The translations under genes were made by a program, and so were the position numbers. From Eutypa lata (Eukaryota; Ascomycota; Sordariomycetes; Xylariales; Diatrypaceae), in NCBI GenBank assembly GCA_022661535.1, contig JAKULF010000009.1, positions 1,798,001 through 1,862,000 on the forward strand: a stretch of DNA of 64,000 nt, in the 5' to 3' direction. The notes beneath the pieces were generated by a model. That model had not been told where the DNA came from and did not search any database. It worked only from the letters and a program-made list of their open reading frames with translations. Shown here piece by piece: positions 34,315 to 46,115 of the stretch (position 1 is the first letter of the stretch; each line of letters opens with the position of its first letter).

Positions 34315-36768
34315 TCAAACACGACACAAACGCCCATTTTGAGTTAAGACCCCATCGGCCTCCTCGCTCCTGACCTCCCAACTCTCGCTCCCAACCCCCG
34401 TAGTAGCATAGAACAAACCCCTCGGATCCACCATCCGCTTAATGTCCAGCAACCGCTCGTACGTCTCGGCCCCGTAGAATTCCGCCTGCCAATTCCCCTC
34501 CATGGGGTTCGCCTCATTCAGATACGCACCTCCGCTCTCACTCGCGGGCGCGACCTCCCGCCAGGGCCCCATGATCTCCTGGTCGAGCCGCCGTGCGAGC
34601 TCCGCCACCTCGGCGGGGCTCATCTCAGCCGACGCCGTGACCTCGGTGATGAGGTAGGCGACGGCCTCGCGCCAGGCCGGACCCACCGCGTTGTCGACGT
34701 TGGCGCGGTTGCGGGGCGCTTGGTGGTAGCCGACGATGTTATGGCCCTTCTGGAGGTGCGTTTGCAGGACGTCCCACGTTTTGGAGAACTTCGCAGGGTC
34801 CTCCCAGCTCGAGCGCGGGAAGAGCCGGTTCGCCGGCATGATGTAGGTTCCCACGGGCCCCTCGACGAAGGCGTCTCGGAACGCGGGCCAGAAGGCGTTG
34901 TAGTGGCGCGTGGTGGGCGGGGATGTGAAGGGGAGGCCGAGGTCGCGGAGCTTGCTGAAGAGCGGGGCGGTGAGCGCCTCGAAGGATGCGATTGTGTGGT
35001 TGGGCGCGAAGAAGGGCGTCATTTCGAATTTGTAGCTGTTGTTGCCGCCTGGTGTGATGAAGAAGTACCCGTACGTGTGGGCGTCGGTGAAATCGACAAA
35101 GAGCTCGAAGTAGGCGCGCAGGCCGGCGAAGAAGGTTCTTGCCGTGACGTTGTTGCTGGTCTCGAAGGAGAAGAACGATGTTGTCACCGGTACTTTCGGG
35201 TGCACCCGTACGATGGTTGATGTGACGATGCCGAAGACCCCCCCGCCGCCGCCGCGTAGGGCCCAGAATAGATTGCTGTGGCTCGTCGGCGAGGCTGTCA
35301 CGAAGCGCCCGTCCGCTGTCACGACCTCGAGCGCCATGACGTGGTCCGACGCCATCCCCCATAGACCACTCAATGGGGTGTGGCCGCCCCCCTGAAGGTA
35401 CCCACCGCCGAAGCCGACACTCTGTAGGAGCAGAAAATGAGTTAGTTAAGGAACCGATAGACAATAGATTCACAACAGTCCAGTATCGTTCACAGTAGGT
35501 CTACATCATCAGTATGAACTGACCTCAGCAATACCCCCAAGCACAGAAACGTCGTGTTCATGAGCGAACTCATAGGCCTGCCTCACAGTGACACTAGGTC
35601 CAACCTTGACAGCAGGTCCCGTGTACCCTGGACCCTCATAGCTGGGCAGAAACTCGATGTCGCGCCAATTGTGCAACCACACGGCCAGGGCGCCGGCGCC
35701 GCTCGACTTGCCTAGGAAGCAGTGGCCCGTATTCTTGATGACGAGGCGCAGGCCGGCGTTGCGCGCGAAGTTGATAGCGAGCTGGACCTGCGCCACTGTG
35801 CTGATATTGACCGCCGCTACGGGGTACGCACCCAGAGTGCACGTCGCGTTCTCCTCGGCTGCTTTCTGCGTGCCGGGGAGGCAGGTCCGGCCTTCCCACT
35901 GCGATATCTTGGGTTAGCATTAATGGCTTCTTTACGGATATTTTAGCGAGATGTTGTGAAAAGGAGGGAGTTCTTTTCACTAGCTCGAAATACTTGATGT
36001 AGCCACTAGGAGAATAAAATGTCGTCGAAAATTACTTACGAGCGGCCACATTATCGATGTAGGGTCGTTTTCGCTGTTCAGTGCGTTTCTTTCTTAGTAT
36101 GCCGACTATGGTATATGTGATAGAAAAGTATAGATATAGATTAGGGGCAAAAGTGAATAGTCATACTGGAAATAAGCATCACTCCATTTCGCCGTGATTT
36201 CCTCGCATTTATCTGTGCTATATTCTCCCCAGGATGGATAGCAGGGCGCTGCCAACGGTATCGTGGGTATCAATGCGTTGCCGAGCAGCTCGTCGAATTT
36301 GTCCCATTTCTCCTCCGATGGCCAGTCCTCATCCCCTGGGAAGACCTTACATTTCCCATATGTCGGCGGTCCTAGCGCATCAGAATCAACCCCATTGTCG
36401 AAGCCAAATAGAACAGCATATCCCGCAGTATTCGAGTCGTCGCGGATGCTCCTCATAACTTCATCGGTGAGCTGTCGCGTCTCGTATTCGAAATAGGGGG
36501 TCCCGACGCTCGATATAGCCGGGACCTTAGCAACAGCCGGCCCGATCGGCGCACGACTTGACAACGACGATGAGGACAACGCGTTTACATGACTCGTAAA
36601 ATCCAGCAGCGGAAAGACCGCCCAGGGCAGACTGCTGCTGCTCAGTGAGGTGTTCGACAATCGCATCTTCAATGGCAACTTCGAACCGACATGTCTCCAC
36701 ACCATCTTCCCCAACTTCCAAAAACCTGGGGAACTAGGGCGTTCTATATGAACACCCATTGTGACCAT
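34315..36768 (-). CDS. FAD-linked oxidase, berberine-bridge (BBE) type, probably secreted
   Basis: Four exons (36768-36167, 36073-36040, 35898-35524, 35421-34315) close in phase to 705 residues. The small 34-base exon 2 restores the family sequence H-E-N-D-P-T-S-I-M-W-P-L. The FAD-binding PCMH domain covers about residues 225-420, with the expected flavin-linking histidine in NTGHCFLG (H271) and the G-G-Y-L-Q-G-G-G-H-T-P-L-S loop. The BBE domain near the C-terminus ends N-P-M-E-G-N-W-Q-A-E-F-Y-G and D-P-R-G-L-F-Y-A. A methionine at residue 35 (36666) is followed by a hydrophobic signal-peptide-like stretch, so the true start is probably 36666 (671 residues, secreted). Such enzymes oxidise alcohols, sugars or secondary metabolites; the substrate is unknown and no pathway genes flank it. 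Confidence 0.88.
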
Positions 36769-38008
36769 CTAACTGCTACCTTTCTCCGCGCGGACTAAAA
36801 CGAAAAGGAGGGTGGCCCAGTGCAACCCCCCGCAATACGACCCAACTACCGGTCCTGATGCTAGGCATATTCAGCCGCGGGGACGTATTGCATTGCAGGG
36901 AGGCGCGCCATCCTACCTACACACTACATACGTCCATGGGATGACATGGTAAGCCCCCTCCCTCGCGGGCATGTGGCGTCCAGTTGACGTTCAATTTGAA
37001 GTGCCGTTTCCTACGATTCCGGATTTTGAAGCTCATATGACTGGTGACGTAAAGATTCTGGTAGGCTACAAAGGGAATTGATCGTCGACATGCTCCGGCA
37101 TACTGTTGAGCATCTTTTCGGTCCCGTAATTGAAAAGTTCCGAGTTACTCTTTTATGAATAATATTGCTATGGTGTGTTGGTTTATATGTGTCCCGGATT
37201 TGCGATATCAACATTTCGTAACTTTACCAGAAATATAAAAGCGTGGATTTCTATAAGATTCGTCTATGTATGACTTAACTAGGGGCGAAGGAAAAGGGGG
37301 TGCGACGTTCTTCAAACTCTCGATTAGAATGACTTGCTTGACTTGTAACTTCGTAAATAAGTAGTGCCATCATTATAGCATCCTCCATATTTCAAATTGA
37401 TCCTTGAAAAGCTGTCAAATATGGGATCAGGGCTTACACCACATTCTAACTTAGGCACCTACATACGTACGTCATTGATAATGTTGCGAGTAGGTTTGCA
37501 TTACAACTCTGATTGAGAACGTAGTAACACAGAAGCAAAGCACGTAACTACGTGGAATTGTTACTTTACATCTTAAACACGATGCAAATAAGCAATGTAT
37601 GATAATATAATAACATTTCGTAGTTCATACCGAGATAACCAAGATCGATGTGATTGATCTAAGTTGCATTTCACCACACTGTTCTCCCCCTAACTAGGAC
37701 GACATCATATCATAATAGATTGAGTAGCAACTGACCTAGACAACAGTTTCATATTAGCGGGCTGCCGCGGCCTGGGGTGAATGCTGGACCGTAGAACGTG
37801 ATAGCGACAAGCTATATCCCTATCAAACAGCCATGGCGCACATCTTGCCTTGACGATGTGCCACGCCTCCTATCTATCCACCCTAACCGGAACTGGACAC
37901 ACAAAGTTCCCAAGGAACCTCAGATCAACAGACTTGCCTGGAAGCAGCCCGGCAAATCTGAACGAACGAATGAATGAATGAACGAACGAACATAACGTAA
38001 TGTACTGA
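36769..38008. other. intergenic region with GAAC/GAAT repeat
   Basis: No supportable gene. Close to the MED4 stop, 37961-37991 is a GAACGAAT-type tetranucleotide repeat. Confidence 0.5.
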
Positions 38009-39206
38009 TCAATCATCATCATCATCCAAATCGCCCATGAACTGAAACTGTCTCTTCTCACCCGTAGGCGACGAAGCCGGCACGACCCCCCCTGCCCCCC
38101 CAACTCCACCAGCACCAGGACCAGGACCACCAACGACACTAGCCCTCCTCCAAGCCTCAGCCTGTTCGCTCTCCCTGGCCCTCAACCTAGCCTGTTCCTC
38201 CCTGGTCCTCCGTTCCCTATCCTCGCGTTCCCTCTCCTCGCGCTTCCTCTTCTCCTCTTCTTCCTCGCGCTCGCGCCTCTTCTTCTCCTCCTCGGGATCG
38301 TAGCCCTCGGGGTCGACGCCTCTATCGGCCAGGAATGCGAGCGCGGCGAGGCCACCGCCCCGAACTCCGTCCTCGCCGGGCCACGGGGCAAACTCGAATG
38401 CCGCCTGCGGGTTGAGGTGCGCGTTGATGTGCTCCGGGAGCGTGGTGTTGGTGTTGGTCGATGCCACCGTGTTGAAGCTCGTCCCTGCTGTTGATATCGG
38501 CGGTTGTTGGGATGATGGGGGCGGCTCGTTGGTAGAAGATGACTGCTGTGACGGTAGCGGCGTCGCCATCCCGTTCGTTGCAGCAGCAGCGGACGACGAC
38601 TGTACGCCATTTGGCGTCGCACCACCATTACCACCACCTCCTGGAGTCGCCATCCCACCGGGCGTCGTGACCGCAGTTTCAATACCGGACCCACCTCCAC
38701 CTCCTACTCCTACTCCCTCCCCCGGCGCCGCCGCCGAGATCCCTGGTTCCGCGGGGAGCACCGGCGGCATGGTAGTCTTGCTGATGATACGCGCATAGCG
38801 GAGCAGCTCATCGTAGTCGATGTCGTAGTAGTGGCGGGCGCCGTCGGGGAAGACGGTAGCCGGGGTGCTGACGAGCTCCTTGCGCGTGTTAGCCAGCAGG
38901 CGCAGCGTGTCCTTGATCTGGGCGTCGAGGCTGGCGCTCGCGGTCCGGAGGTCCTGGAGTCGGCGGTGGTTGAACTGGTGGGTTTGTACTGTTGGCTGTA
39001 GTTTAGTATATTCTCCCTCCTCCATTTCATTTCGGCGGTAGTGATGAAATAAACGTACGTTCCTCCAGCCCTTTGCCTAGCTCGGCGTCGGCTGCTACGA
39101 ACTCGCGTGCTGAGTTTGTCGAGGGGTTGTACTTGGCTATGGAATCGGCTAAGGTTCCGAGGGCTTTCTCAACCCGGTCGAAGCGGGTGTCTAGATGTTT
39201 GTCCAT
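38009..39206 (-). CDS. MED4: Mediator complex subunit 4
   Basis: Part of the Mediator middle module that links regulators to RNA polymerase II in the nucleus. Two exons (39206-39059 and 38988-38009); the acceptor CCAACAG at 38989 restores the heptad-like segment L-Q-T-H-Q-F-N-H-R-R-L-Q-D-L-R and closes the phase to 375 residues. An N-terminal coiled coil (about 1-110) leads into the MED4 core with the Y-Y-D-I-D-Y-D-E-L-L-R-Y-A-R-I-I-S-K-T motif, then a long Gly/Ser/Thr/Pro-rich segment, the W-P-G-E-D motif and a strongly charged Glu/Arg helix. It ends in a run of aspartates encoded by an ATC repeat. It is transcribed divergently from QCR10. Confidence 0.9.
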
Positions 39207-39741
39207 TCTGCAATTGAGGCCTCGTGATAAAGAATGGTTTATTAGCTGTATGTGTGTGTATGGAGTCAACGGCACCTTCATGAATGTCAAAGGGTAGCGT
39301 CAACACAAGGAATGTAGAGAAAGGATAGCAAAGGCTAGGAAGCTACATACATGTATGGAGAGCTTCAATATTTAGTCGCTACCTAGGTAGAGTTAACTAG
39401 CTGAAGTGGGACAGCTAATGGGGCACCTTAGCTTTCCGTTTTAGCCAATTGTGGCTAGGTATCAGGCAGGCACCTTAATTGATAGCTGTGGCTGGTTGAG
39501 CTTTGTAGCTGTCCAGATCGTGGCTCAACACAGGTGGTTAACACCTACAAGTGTGGCTAAGCAGCTAAGCAGTCTTCCTCCAACCGGCTTCTACCGATTT
39601 CAAAGGACGGGAATTAGGACCTCAATTGGAAACCGAATGTTGCGCAATTTATAGTAAAAAAACCGCCGACGTCAACCAACGACATTAAACCACAATTGAC
39701 AACCTAACACTCGCCTGCACGCACACACACAGCAACGAAAG
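39207..39741. promoter_or_regulatory. shared divergent promoter MED4 / QCR10
   Basis: 535 bases separate the two start codons, so both promoters and 5' untranslated regions must lie here. It contains the palindrome CTACCTAGGTAG at 39379-39390, a motif recurrent in this window's intergenic DNA. Confidence 0.6.
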
Positions 39742-40567
39742 ATGGTTCTGCCTACCGTACGTCTTAATTCCGAATGGCTCTAGCGAGTCCTTGGTGGTGG
39801 TGATGACGGCGGAAGAACCAACTTGACTAACTTATTGCGCATGATAGAACCCTCTTCGACGAGGGCTTCAGTACTCTACGTACAAGAGCCCGTACGGACC
39901 CAAGTAAGTCTCAACAGCCGTCCTCCTTCGAAAATCGAATTGTCGTTCAAACGGTGGACTGGAAGAGCCAATTGTGCCACCTATTTGTTGGAAATTGCCT
40001 ATTAGGGGGGACGACGAGGATCGAATCGGATCGGATCGAGAAGAGCAATTACATACACAAGAAGAAGGAAAGCACTGACGCTAACCGACGCCCTCCGAAT
40101 AGGTACCACTTCCAGCCGAACGTTGCCGGCTTCACCTTTAAGCAGCTCACCCGATTGTAAGGAGTTCCTTCCAATTTGCTCTATGCACCGACCCTATAGT
40201 ACCTAGAGATAGATTGGTAGCGAGCTGGCGGCAACAAGCTAACAGCACACTCTTGTTCAATGTAGCGGCATAAACTCGGGTGCCTTCGGCGGCGTCGCCC
40301 TCTTCGCCGTCATCTTCTACGCTTCGGGCATCCCGCGGGTGGAGCGCGACATCCTTCAGAAGGTCCCCTTCATCGGGGGCAACTTCGTCCACGAGGTTCC
40401 TGCCTCCGATAACGTATGTTTCTTCTAAGCAAGCATAGCATAGCATTCCCCTCTCCGCCTGTTTGCCCCCTTCTCTCGAGTGCCTTAATGGTATTTGCAT
40501 ACTTGTTTTCTTTTTTTCTTCTGCTAACACTGCCTGTGTTTTTTTTAATTAAATCTAGCCCTTCTAA
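39742..40567 (+). CDS. QCR10: ubiquinol-cytochrome c reductase subunit 10
   Basis: Small subunit of respiratory complex III in the mitochondrial inner membrane. Five exons (39742-39756, 39872-39903, 40103-40156, 40266-40413, 40559-40567) close in phase to 85 residues, the normal family size. Splicing assembles M-V-L-P-T, then Y-K-S-P-Y-G-P-K-Y-H-F-Q-P-N, a hydrophobic single membrane helix (S-G-A-F-G-G-V-A-L-F-A-V-I-F-Y), the hallmark S-G-I-P-R-V-E-R-D-I-L-Q-K-V-P and the terminal S-D-N-P-F. The first exon codes only five residues and the last only P-F plus the stop, so an ORF scan misses the gene. It pairs divergently with MED4. Confidence 0.93.
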
Positions 40568-41125
40568 AGCTTTGGCCCGAAACGCATGGCTATGAATGGA
40601 TGGTAGTGGGAAACGGCTGCTACCGACACATGAAGATAGGCAGGGATGGAGTCCAATGGTGCTAAAAGGGGATGATAGAAAAACTTTGGTACAAAATCAT
40701 TAAAGAATAGATATTTGATTACTTTATACATCCACTGCCACCACCTCGTTCGTATGTAGGTAGCATGTAGCGAATTGGGCACCCTGCCCTACAATGAGCT
40801 CCTGTCACGTAGATACTATTCTATGCTGCTGCTCTGGTAGGCTTATGCCACTTATTATTCCGTCTTTAATTTCTACCTAGCTCAGTGTCTTTCTCTATAC
40901 CTGCCTGTCTGCTTGTTCGCTCTATGCACTGTAGTAGACGAGGCTTGACGGTGATAATACATATGTACATGTAACATCCCTTTCCCCCTCCCGACTCTCT
41001 CCCTATGCCGTATTGATGGTGGTAGGTAGCTCACTTGCCCGACCACATCCCGCGTACTTCCTTTTATCTTCTGACAATTTTTTAAAATAGTAATAATACT
41101 CTCTACTTCTCTTCGTCAGTAGAAT
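40568..41125. other. convergent 3' regions of QCR10 and DHODH
   Basis: No gene seen. Both 3' untranslated regions should lie here. Confidence 0.5.
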
Positions 41126-42904
41126 CTACGCAGCTTTTGAAACCCCCTCCTTCGCCATCTCGCCTTTCATCTCGCTCTTGATCCTCGTCACCGTGCCAGC
41201 TCCGCCATACACGAGCCCCGTATACACCATAGCGATGCTGGCGCCGGCGTTCAGGACCCTCAGCGCCTGCTGACCGTTTGTGATACCGCCCGTGGCCCAT
41301 ATGACCTTCGGCTGCTGCTGTTGTTGCTCCGCTTCTACCCCTTTTACACCATCGGTGCCAGTGCTGGGACTCAGACTCGAAGCCGCCTCCTTCTTGGAAG
41401 TTGGACTCGTATCCTCGACCATACCCGTGATCGCGCCATCGATAGCCGCAAGACTCGTATCAACCGCCTCGTCATCCGCCACCTGAACCTTAGCATCCGT
41501 CCCAGCCGCGGCCGCGACAGAAGACAGAGCCTGCTGCTGCAGCGTCCGCGCATCCAACAACTTCCTGTACTTCCCGACCAGCTCCTCCGTGCGATCGAAC
41601 ATCGCCGGCCCCGAATATCCCCCCGTCTCCGCTAAAGCCGTCTTCTCGCGCGGCGTGAGCCGAATGCCATCGGGCACGACGCCCGTGCGCCGCTTCGTCG
41701 TGTTCCCCACAATGACACCGTCGACGCCGCTGGCCCACACGGCCTGGGCAATGCCCTCGATCTGGGCGTCCTCGTCCTCGTCGGGCGACACCTTGACCAT
41801 GACCTTGGGCTTGAAGGCGCTCCGGTTGGGCTCGGCGCACCGGCGCGCCTCCTCAACCACCGCGCCCAGGATCCGCGTCAGCGGCTCCGTGGCCTGCAGG
41901 TCCCGCAGCCCGGGCGTGTTGGGGCTGCTGACGTTGACGACGAGCACGTCGGCGTACGGCGCCAGCCGGCTCACGCAGTAGACGTAGTCGCGCTGGACGG
42001 CCGCGACGTCGCGCTCGTCCGTGTCCTTGTTCTTGGCGATCTGCACCGCGAGGATGCGTCCCGCCTGCAGGCTGCCGGGGGGCACGCCCGCTGCCCCGTC
42101 CAGGACCTCCGCTTCGGTGAGGCCCGCCGCCCGCGCGAATCGCCGCACCCGCTCCCGGAGCCGGCGGGCCACGTCGTCCGCGCCCCGCGAGTTCAGCCCG
42201 TACCGGTTCACGAGCCCGTCCAGCGCCGGGATCCGGAACATGCGGGGACGCGGGTTCCCGTCCTGCGCGAGTGGCGTGCACCCGCCCACTTCGACGACCG
42301 CGGCGCCGAGGGCGAAGAGTGCGTCTGGGATCTCGGCGTGCTTATCGAGACCGGCGGAGATGCCGATTGGGTTTGCCAGGGGGTGCGGATCGGTGCTGAA
42401 TACCTGAATGGAGAGGTCGGGATTCTCCTGCGAAGAGGATGATGACGAAGAAGTGGAGGTGCTGGGTCGCTCGCGCGGGTGCAGGCCTAGCTCGTAGAGC
42501 ACCTTCAGGAGCGCCACGGTCGTGTTGTGGGCGTCCTCGGCGTCGGGGAATACGGTCCGGAGGAGAGGCGGCACTACGTAGCGGTGCACGAAGGCGCGGG
42601 TGTCGGTCGCGTACACGTAGATGACGTAGCCGGAAGCGGCGAGGGCGGTGGCGATGAGGAGAGTCTTGGCTCGGGATGCGGGCTGCTGCTGCTGGGAGCT
42701 TGTTCTCGGTGCTGCTGCTGAGCTCGAGCTCGAGCTCGAGCTGGAGGTTGAGTTATTGCGGATGCCGGTTTTCGGTAGCAATTGGAGCTGTTGGGTGCGT
42801 GCTGCATGTGTTATTGTCGTCGCTGTTGGAAGTCTTCTAGCCGTAATGAATGGACTGCTCGGCCCCGTTACTAGGCGACGAGCGATTCGCTGTGTGGTTG
42901 CCAT
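41126..42904 (-). CDS. URA9: dihydroorotate dehydrogenase, mitochondrial (class 2)
   Basis: Fourth step of pyrimidine biosynthesis: oxidises dihydroorotate to orotate with FMN and passes electrons to ubiquinone in the inner mitochondrial membrane. Intronless, 592 residues. The N-terminus is a basic, Ser/Gln-rich presequence (with a serine run coded by a GAGCTC repeat at 42720-42745), followed by a membrane anchor (L-L-I-A-T-A-L-A-A-S-G-Y-V-I-Y-V). Class 2 features are P-I-G-I-S-A-G-L-D-K, the N-V-S-S-P-N-T-P-G-L active-site loop with catalytic serine, and the FMN phosphate site W-A-T-G-G-I ... Y-T-G-L-V-Y-G-G. Residues about 449-531 form a low-complexity insertion (Ala/Ser/Thr/Gln) not needed by the fold. 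Gene symbol by analogy with ascomycete class 2 enzymes. Confidence 0.95.
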   Translation of the reverse strand: MATTQRIARRLVTGPSSPFITARRLPTATTITHAARTQQLQLLPKTGIRNNSTSSSSSSSSSAAAPRTSSQQQQPASRAKTLLIATALAASGYVIYVYATDTRAFVHRYVVPPLLRTVFPDAEDAHNTTVALLKVLYELGLHPRERPSTSTSSSSSSSQENPDLSIQVFSTDPHPLANPIGISAGLDKHAEIPDALFALGAAVVEVGGCTPLAQDGNPRPRMFRIPALDGLVNRYGLNSRGADDVARRLRERVRRFARAAGLTEAEVLDGAAGVPPGSLQAGRILAVQIAKNKDTDERDVAAVQRDYVYCVSRLAPYADVLVVNVSSPNTPGLRDLQATEPLTRILGAVVEEARRCAEPNRSAFKPKVMVKVSPDEDEDAQIEGIAQAVWASGVDGVIVGNTTKRRTGVVPDGIRLTPREKTALAETGGYSGPAMFDRTEELVGKYRKLLDARTLQQQALSSVAAAAGTDAKVQVADDEAVDTSLAAIDGAITGMVEDTSPTSKKEAASSLSPSTGTDGVKGVEAEQQQQQPKVIWATGGITNGQQALRVLNAGASIAMVYTGLVYGGAGTVTRIKSEMKGEMAKEGVSKAA

Positions 42905-43870
42905 TGTGCCGGCTGGACGTTGGGCATGTCAGCCCTCAATTCGTGGAGGAGGAAGTTCGAATTCAGTTATGGGGTTCTAACTAAGAGATGAGGGGGAAAA
43001 TAGAGGTGAAGTTGAAAGATGGAGGGAGAAAAGGGAGCTGTTTGTTAGATGATGAAAGTGATGTCCGATCTGCCTACCTAAACTAAGGGTCTCTAGCCGG
43101 GCGGGCAGGGATTGTGTTCTGATCTGCACGCAGTGGTACAAAGTACACAGTTTACTTTTGGTTAGAACGGAATGTTTGCTTCCTTATTTAGGTTTCTGTG
43201 TGAAATCATGATTATTTACTACTAAGCCTTCTCTACAGTGATAAATCTATATTCAACCTTTAATGTAAGCTGAGAAGGAGAAGAGTAGAACTACCATATC
43301 AATTAGTTTTTAAGAAGCATTAATTGTAGGTGGTTCAATTTGTTGACAGTTAGGTTATAAGTAACAGTATTATATACATACCTCTTCTAGGTCCTTATCG
43401 ACAACAGAGTTGCTAGAAGAGGTTTAGAATACCTATAAAGATAATGATTTAATGTAAAAGATCTACCTCTACATGTACGTAGTTGGTAGTTAACTGCGGC
43501 AGTGATTGTTTTTGTCGATGGCTAACAACAGGGATTCAAGGTTAGGTAGGTACGAAGTACTTACCTAAATTGCAACAACATCACCGACGGACCGATACGG
43601 ACTATACCACCTGCTCCTTACTTACCTAGTCTGTAAGCTGGCAATTCAATGTACATTTGTTAACAGAAGACATACATGTAGTTACATCTAGTTATGCTTT
43701 CAACGATAATTATATGCTTTATTAGGTTCATACATTCTCATTGTCACATGGTTCTTATTCTCAATCACTCACTCAACCCTCGTTTCGTTCTTGGCCAGTG
43801 AAATGGTCTCACCTTGAAATCTCGATCGCCAACTGGAGAGAGGGGTGTGTGTGTGTGGCCTGCCGCCAAG
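42905..43870. promoter_or_regulatory. divergent promoter DHODH / ALG10
   Basis: Almost 1 kb between two divergent start codons. It holds several copies of the AGGTAGGT-type motif (around 43070, 43550 and 43620). No gene recognised. The first CT-rich 60 bases upstream of the ALG10 start fit a fungal core promoter. Confidence 0.45.
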
Positions 43871-46115
43871 ATGGATTCTGTGGAAGCCTCCTTTGATGGG
43901 ACGTTGATCGTCCAAGTTTTAAGATATATATTCTTCTACACCTTTCTTGATGTGCTCTTCCACGGATCCCAGACCCTGAACATCACGCTTGGCCGTGATT
44001 CTGCGCGGTCGATTGTATGGGGGCTCTTCATTGTTTCCATGATCATCACGGTCTATGGTCGTATCTGGCTTTCATTCGTGACCAGCTATGCCCCCGAACC
44101 TTACCTAGTACGTTTGTTGCCCTTCGAGGTAAAAAAAAAGAGAAGAGTAAGAAAAAGTACTAAACAGATCTTAGGATGAGGTGTTTCATATACCCCAGGT
44201 TCAGAGACTATGCCAAGGTGATTTCACTTGGGATGATAAGATCACTACGCCACCAGGACTGTAAGATCATTAATAGACCTGACCCGAATGAAGGTAACTG
44301 ATCGCTGACTTATTTACATTAGCTACGTCCTGAGTATCCTCTTCAATCGGATGTCAGGTCTCACTTGTTCGGTATATCATCTTCGCTTATTCAATGTGGA
44401 GATGACCGCCTATGTGGCAGCGGCAGCCGTTCTCTGCAGGTCTTGGATCGAACAGCCCAAGGTACAGAACGGCGTCCCACGTCGGTTCTCGACATACTGC
44501 ATCTTAACCGGCCTTAACATCGGCTTCTTCCCTGTGATTTTCTTCTTCTCGGGCTTATACTACACCGACGTCGCCTCGACCTTCGTCGTGTTGATCGCGT
44601 ATGCCAACCAGCTCCGAAGGCTTAGTCAGAGGGACGACCCTCCGTTCTACGACGGGTTCCTTACCTTCTTCTTGGGCGTTCTGACTTTGGCTATGAGGCA
44701 AACCAACATCTTCTGGGTTGTTGTCTTCATGGGTGGTTTGGAAGTCGTTCGTGCTATCAAGTCCCCTAGACCGAGGTCCTTTGGTATCCTCGAGCCTACC
44801 AAGAAACCGTCATTTTTCTTCTCAACTAAGCACATTAAGTTTGAGCTTGAGAGATATTCAGTCGGGGACATTCATGATCCTCCCCTGAGCATGGCATACC
44901 CATTCGGTGAGTAACGCCAATGAGATGGATTCTATCTTTCATACTGCATATACTTACATCCCAGATCTTGTCCTCTGTATCATAAGCATAGGCGTCGCGG
45001 CCGTTTGCAATCTACGGACGATACTACCAAGGATTATACCCCATCTTCTTATATTGGCGACCTTTGTCACATTTGTGTTTGTCAATGGAGGCGTGGTGCT
45101 TGGTAAGAGACCCCCCCCCCAAATCCTGCCATGAGTGTGTTCTAATGTCGACACAGGTGACAAGAGCAACCACGTTGCAACATTGCATTTAGCCCAGCTA
45201 CTCTACATCTGGCCATTCTTCGTATTCTTCTCGGCGCCTCTCTTCATCCCTCTAGTGTTGTTCAAAGCCAACTCGATATACCGGACTTGGAAACCATCTC
45301 AAAGGGAGTCCTACCCCTACCTCGATAGCGCTATGTCTAGGATTCGTCGTGCCAGGCGATATGAAGCTAGAGGCGCGGCGATCTGCGCCCTGGTGGTTGC
45401 TCTCGCAATAATCAGGTTCAACACTATAATCCACCCCTTTACGCTCGCCGACAACAGACATTACATGTTCTACGTGTTCCGCTACACCATCCTCCGCGCA
45501 TGGTGGATCCGCTACGCCCTGGCGCCCGTCTACATCCTCTGCGCCTGGCTCTGCTGGACCGCGCTGCGGGGTTACAGTCTCAACACCCGAGACCGGGAAT
45601 GGATACGGACGCTTTTCGCCGCGTCGTCGCCACCGCCCAGCCGGGACTGTAGTAAATCCAGCGCCACAACGTCTTCTACTCCTAGTGCTAGTGCTAGTGC
45701 TACTGCGGAAGCCGACGGAGGAGGAGGACAACCATATCCACCACCGCCCCTCCGAGCGGTCCTCAGCACCACCACGCCACCACGCACGTCGACGGCCCTG
45801 CTCCTCCTCCTCGCCACGGCCCTCTCGCTCGTGACGGCCCCGCTCGTCGAGCCCCGCTATTTCATCCTGCCGTGGGTGTTCTGGCGCCTGCACGTCCCGG
45901 CGTGGCCGATCCGACGGCAGCAGCATACTAACGTTAGCGGAAGCCGCATTCTAAGAGAGCCGAGACTCGTGCTGGAACTCGCGTGGTTCGCGCTTGTGAA
46001 CCTAGGCACCATGTACGTGTTTCTGGCGTACCCGTTCTACTGGAAATCAGCAGAGGCGGACGATGGCACGGTACAGCTGCTGGATGGGGGCAGAGTCCAG
46101 AGGTTCATGTGGTAG
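43871..46115 (+). CDS. ALG10: ALG10 alpha-1,2-glucosyltransferase
   Basis: Adds the third and last glucose to the dolichol-linked oligosaccharide in the endoplasmic reticulum, completing the N-glycan donor. Five exons (43871-44107, 44175-44260, 44323-44906, 44965-45102, 45157-46115) close in phase to 667 residues. Splicing intron 1 creates the family motif D-E-V-F-H-I-P-Q at residues 80-87, followed by W-D-D-K-I-T-T-P-P-G-L-Y. Multiple membrane segments follow, with the conserved M-R-Q-T-N-I-F-W-V loop and the H-P-F-T-L-A-D-N-R-H-Y-M-F-Y-V-F-R motif (about 441-457). Residues about 504-560 are a Ser/Pro/Thr-rich insertion absent from yeast (525 residues). An upstream in-frame ATG at 43814 is possible, but 43871 fits the family start. 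Confidence 0.93.
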
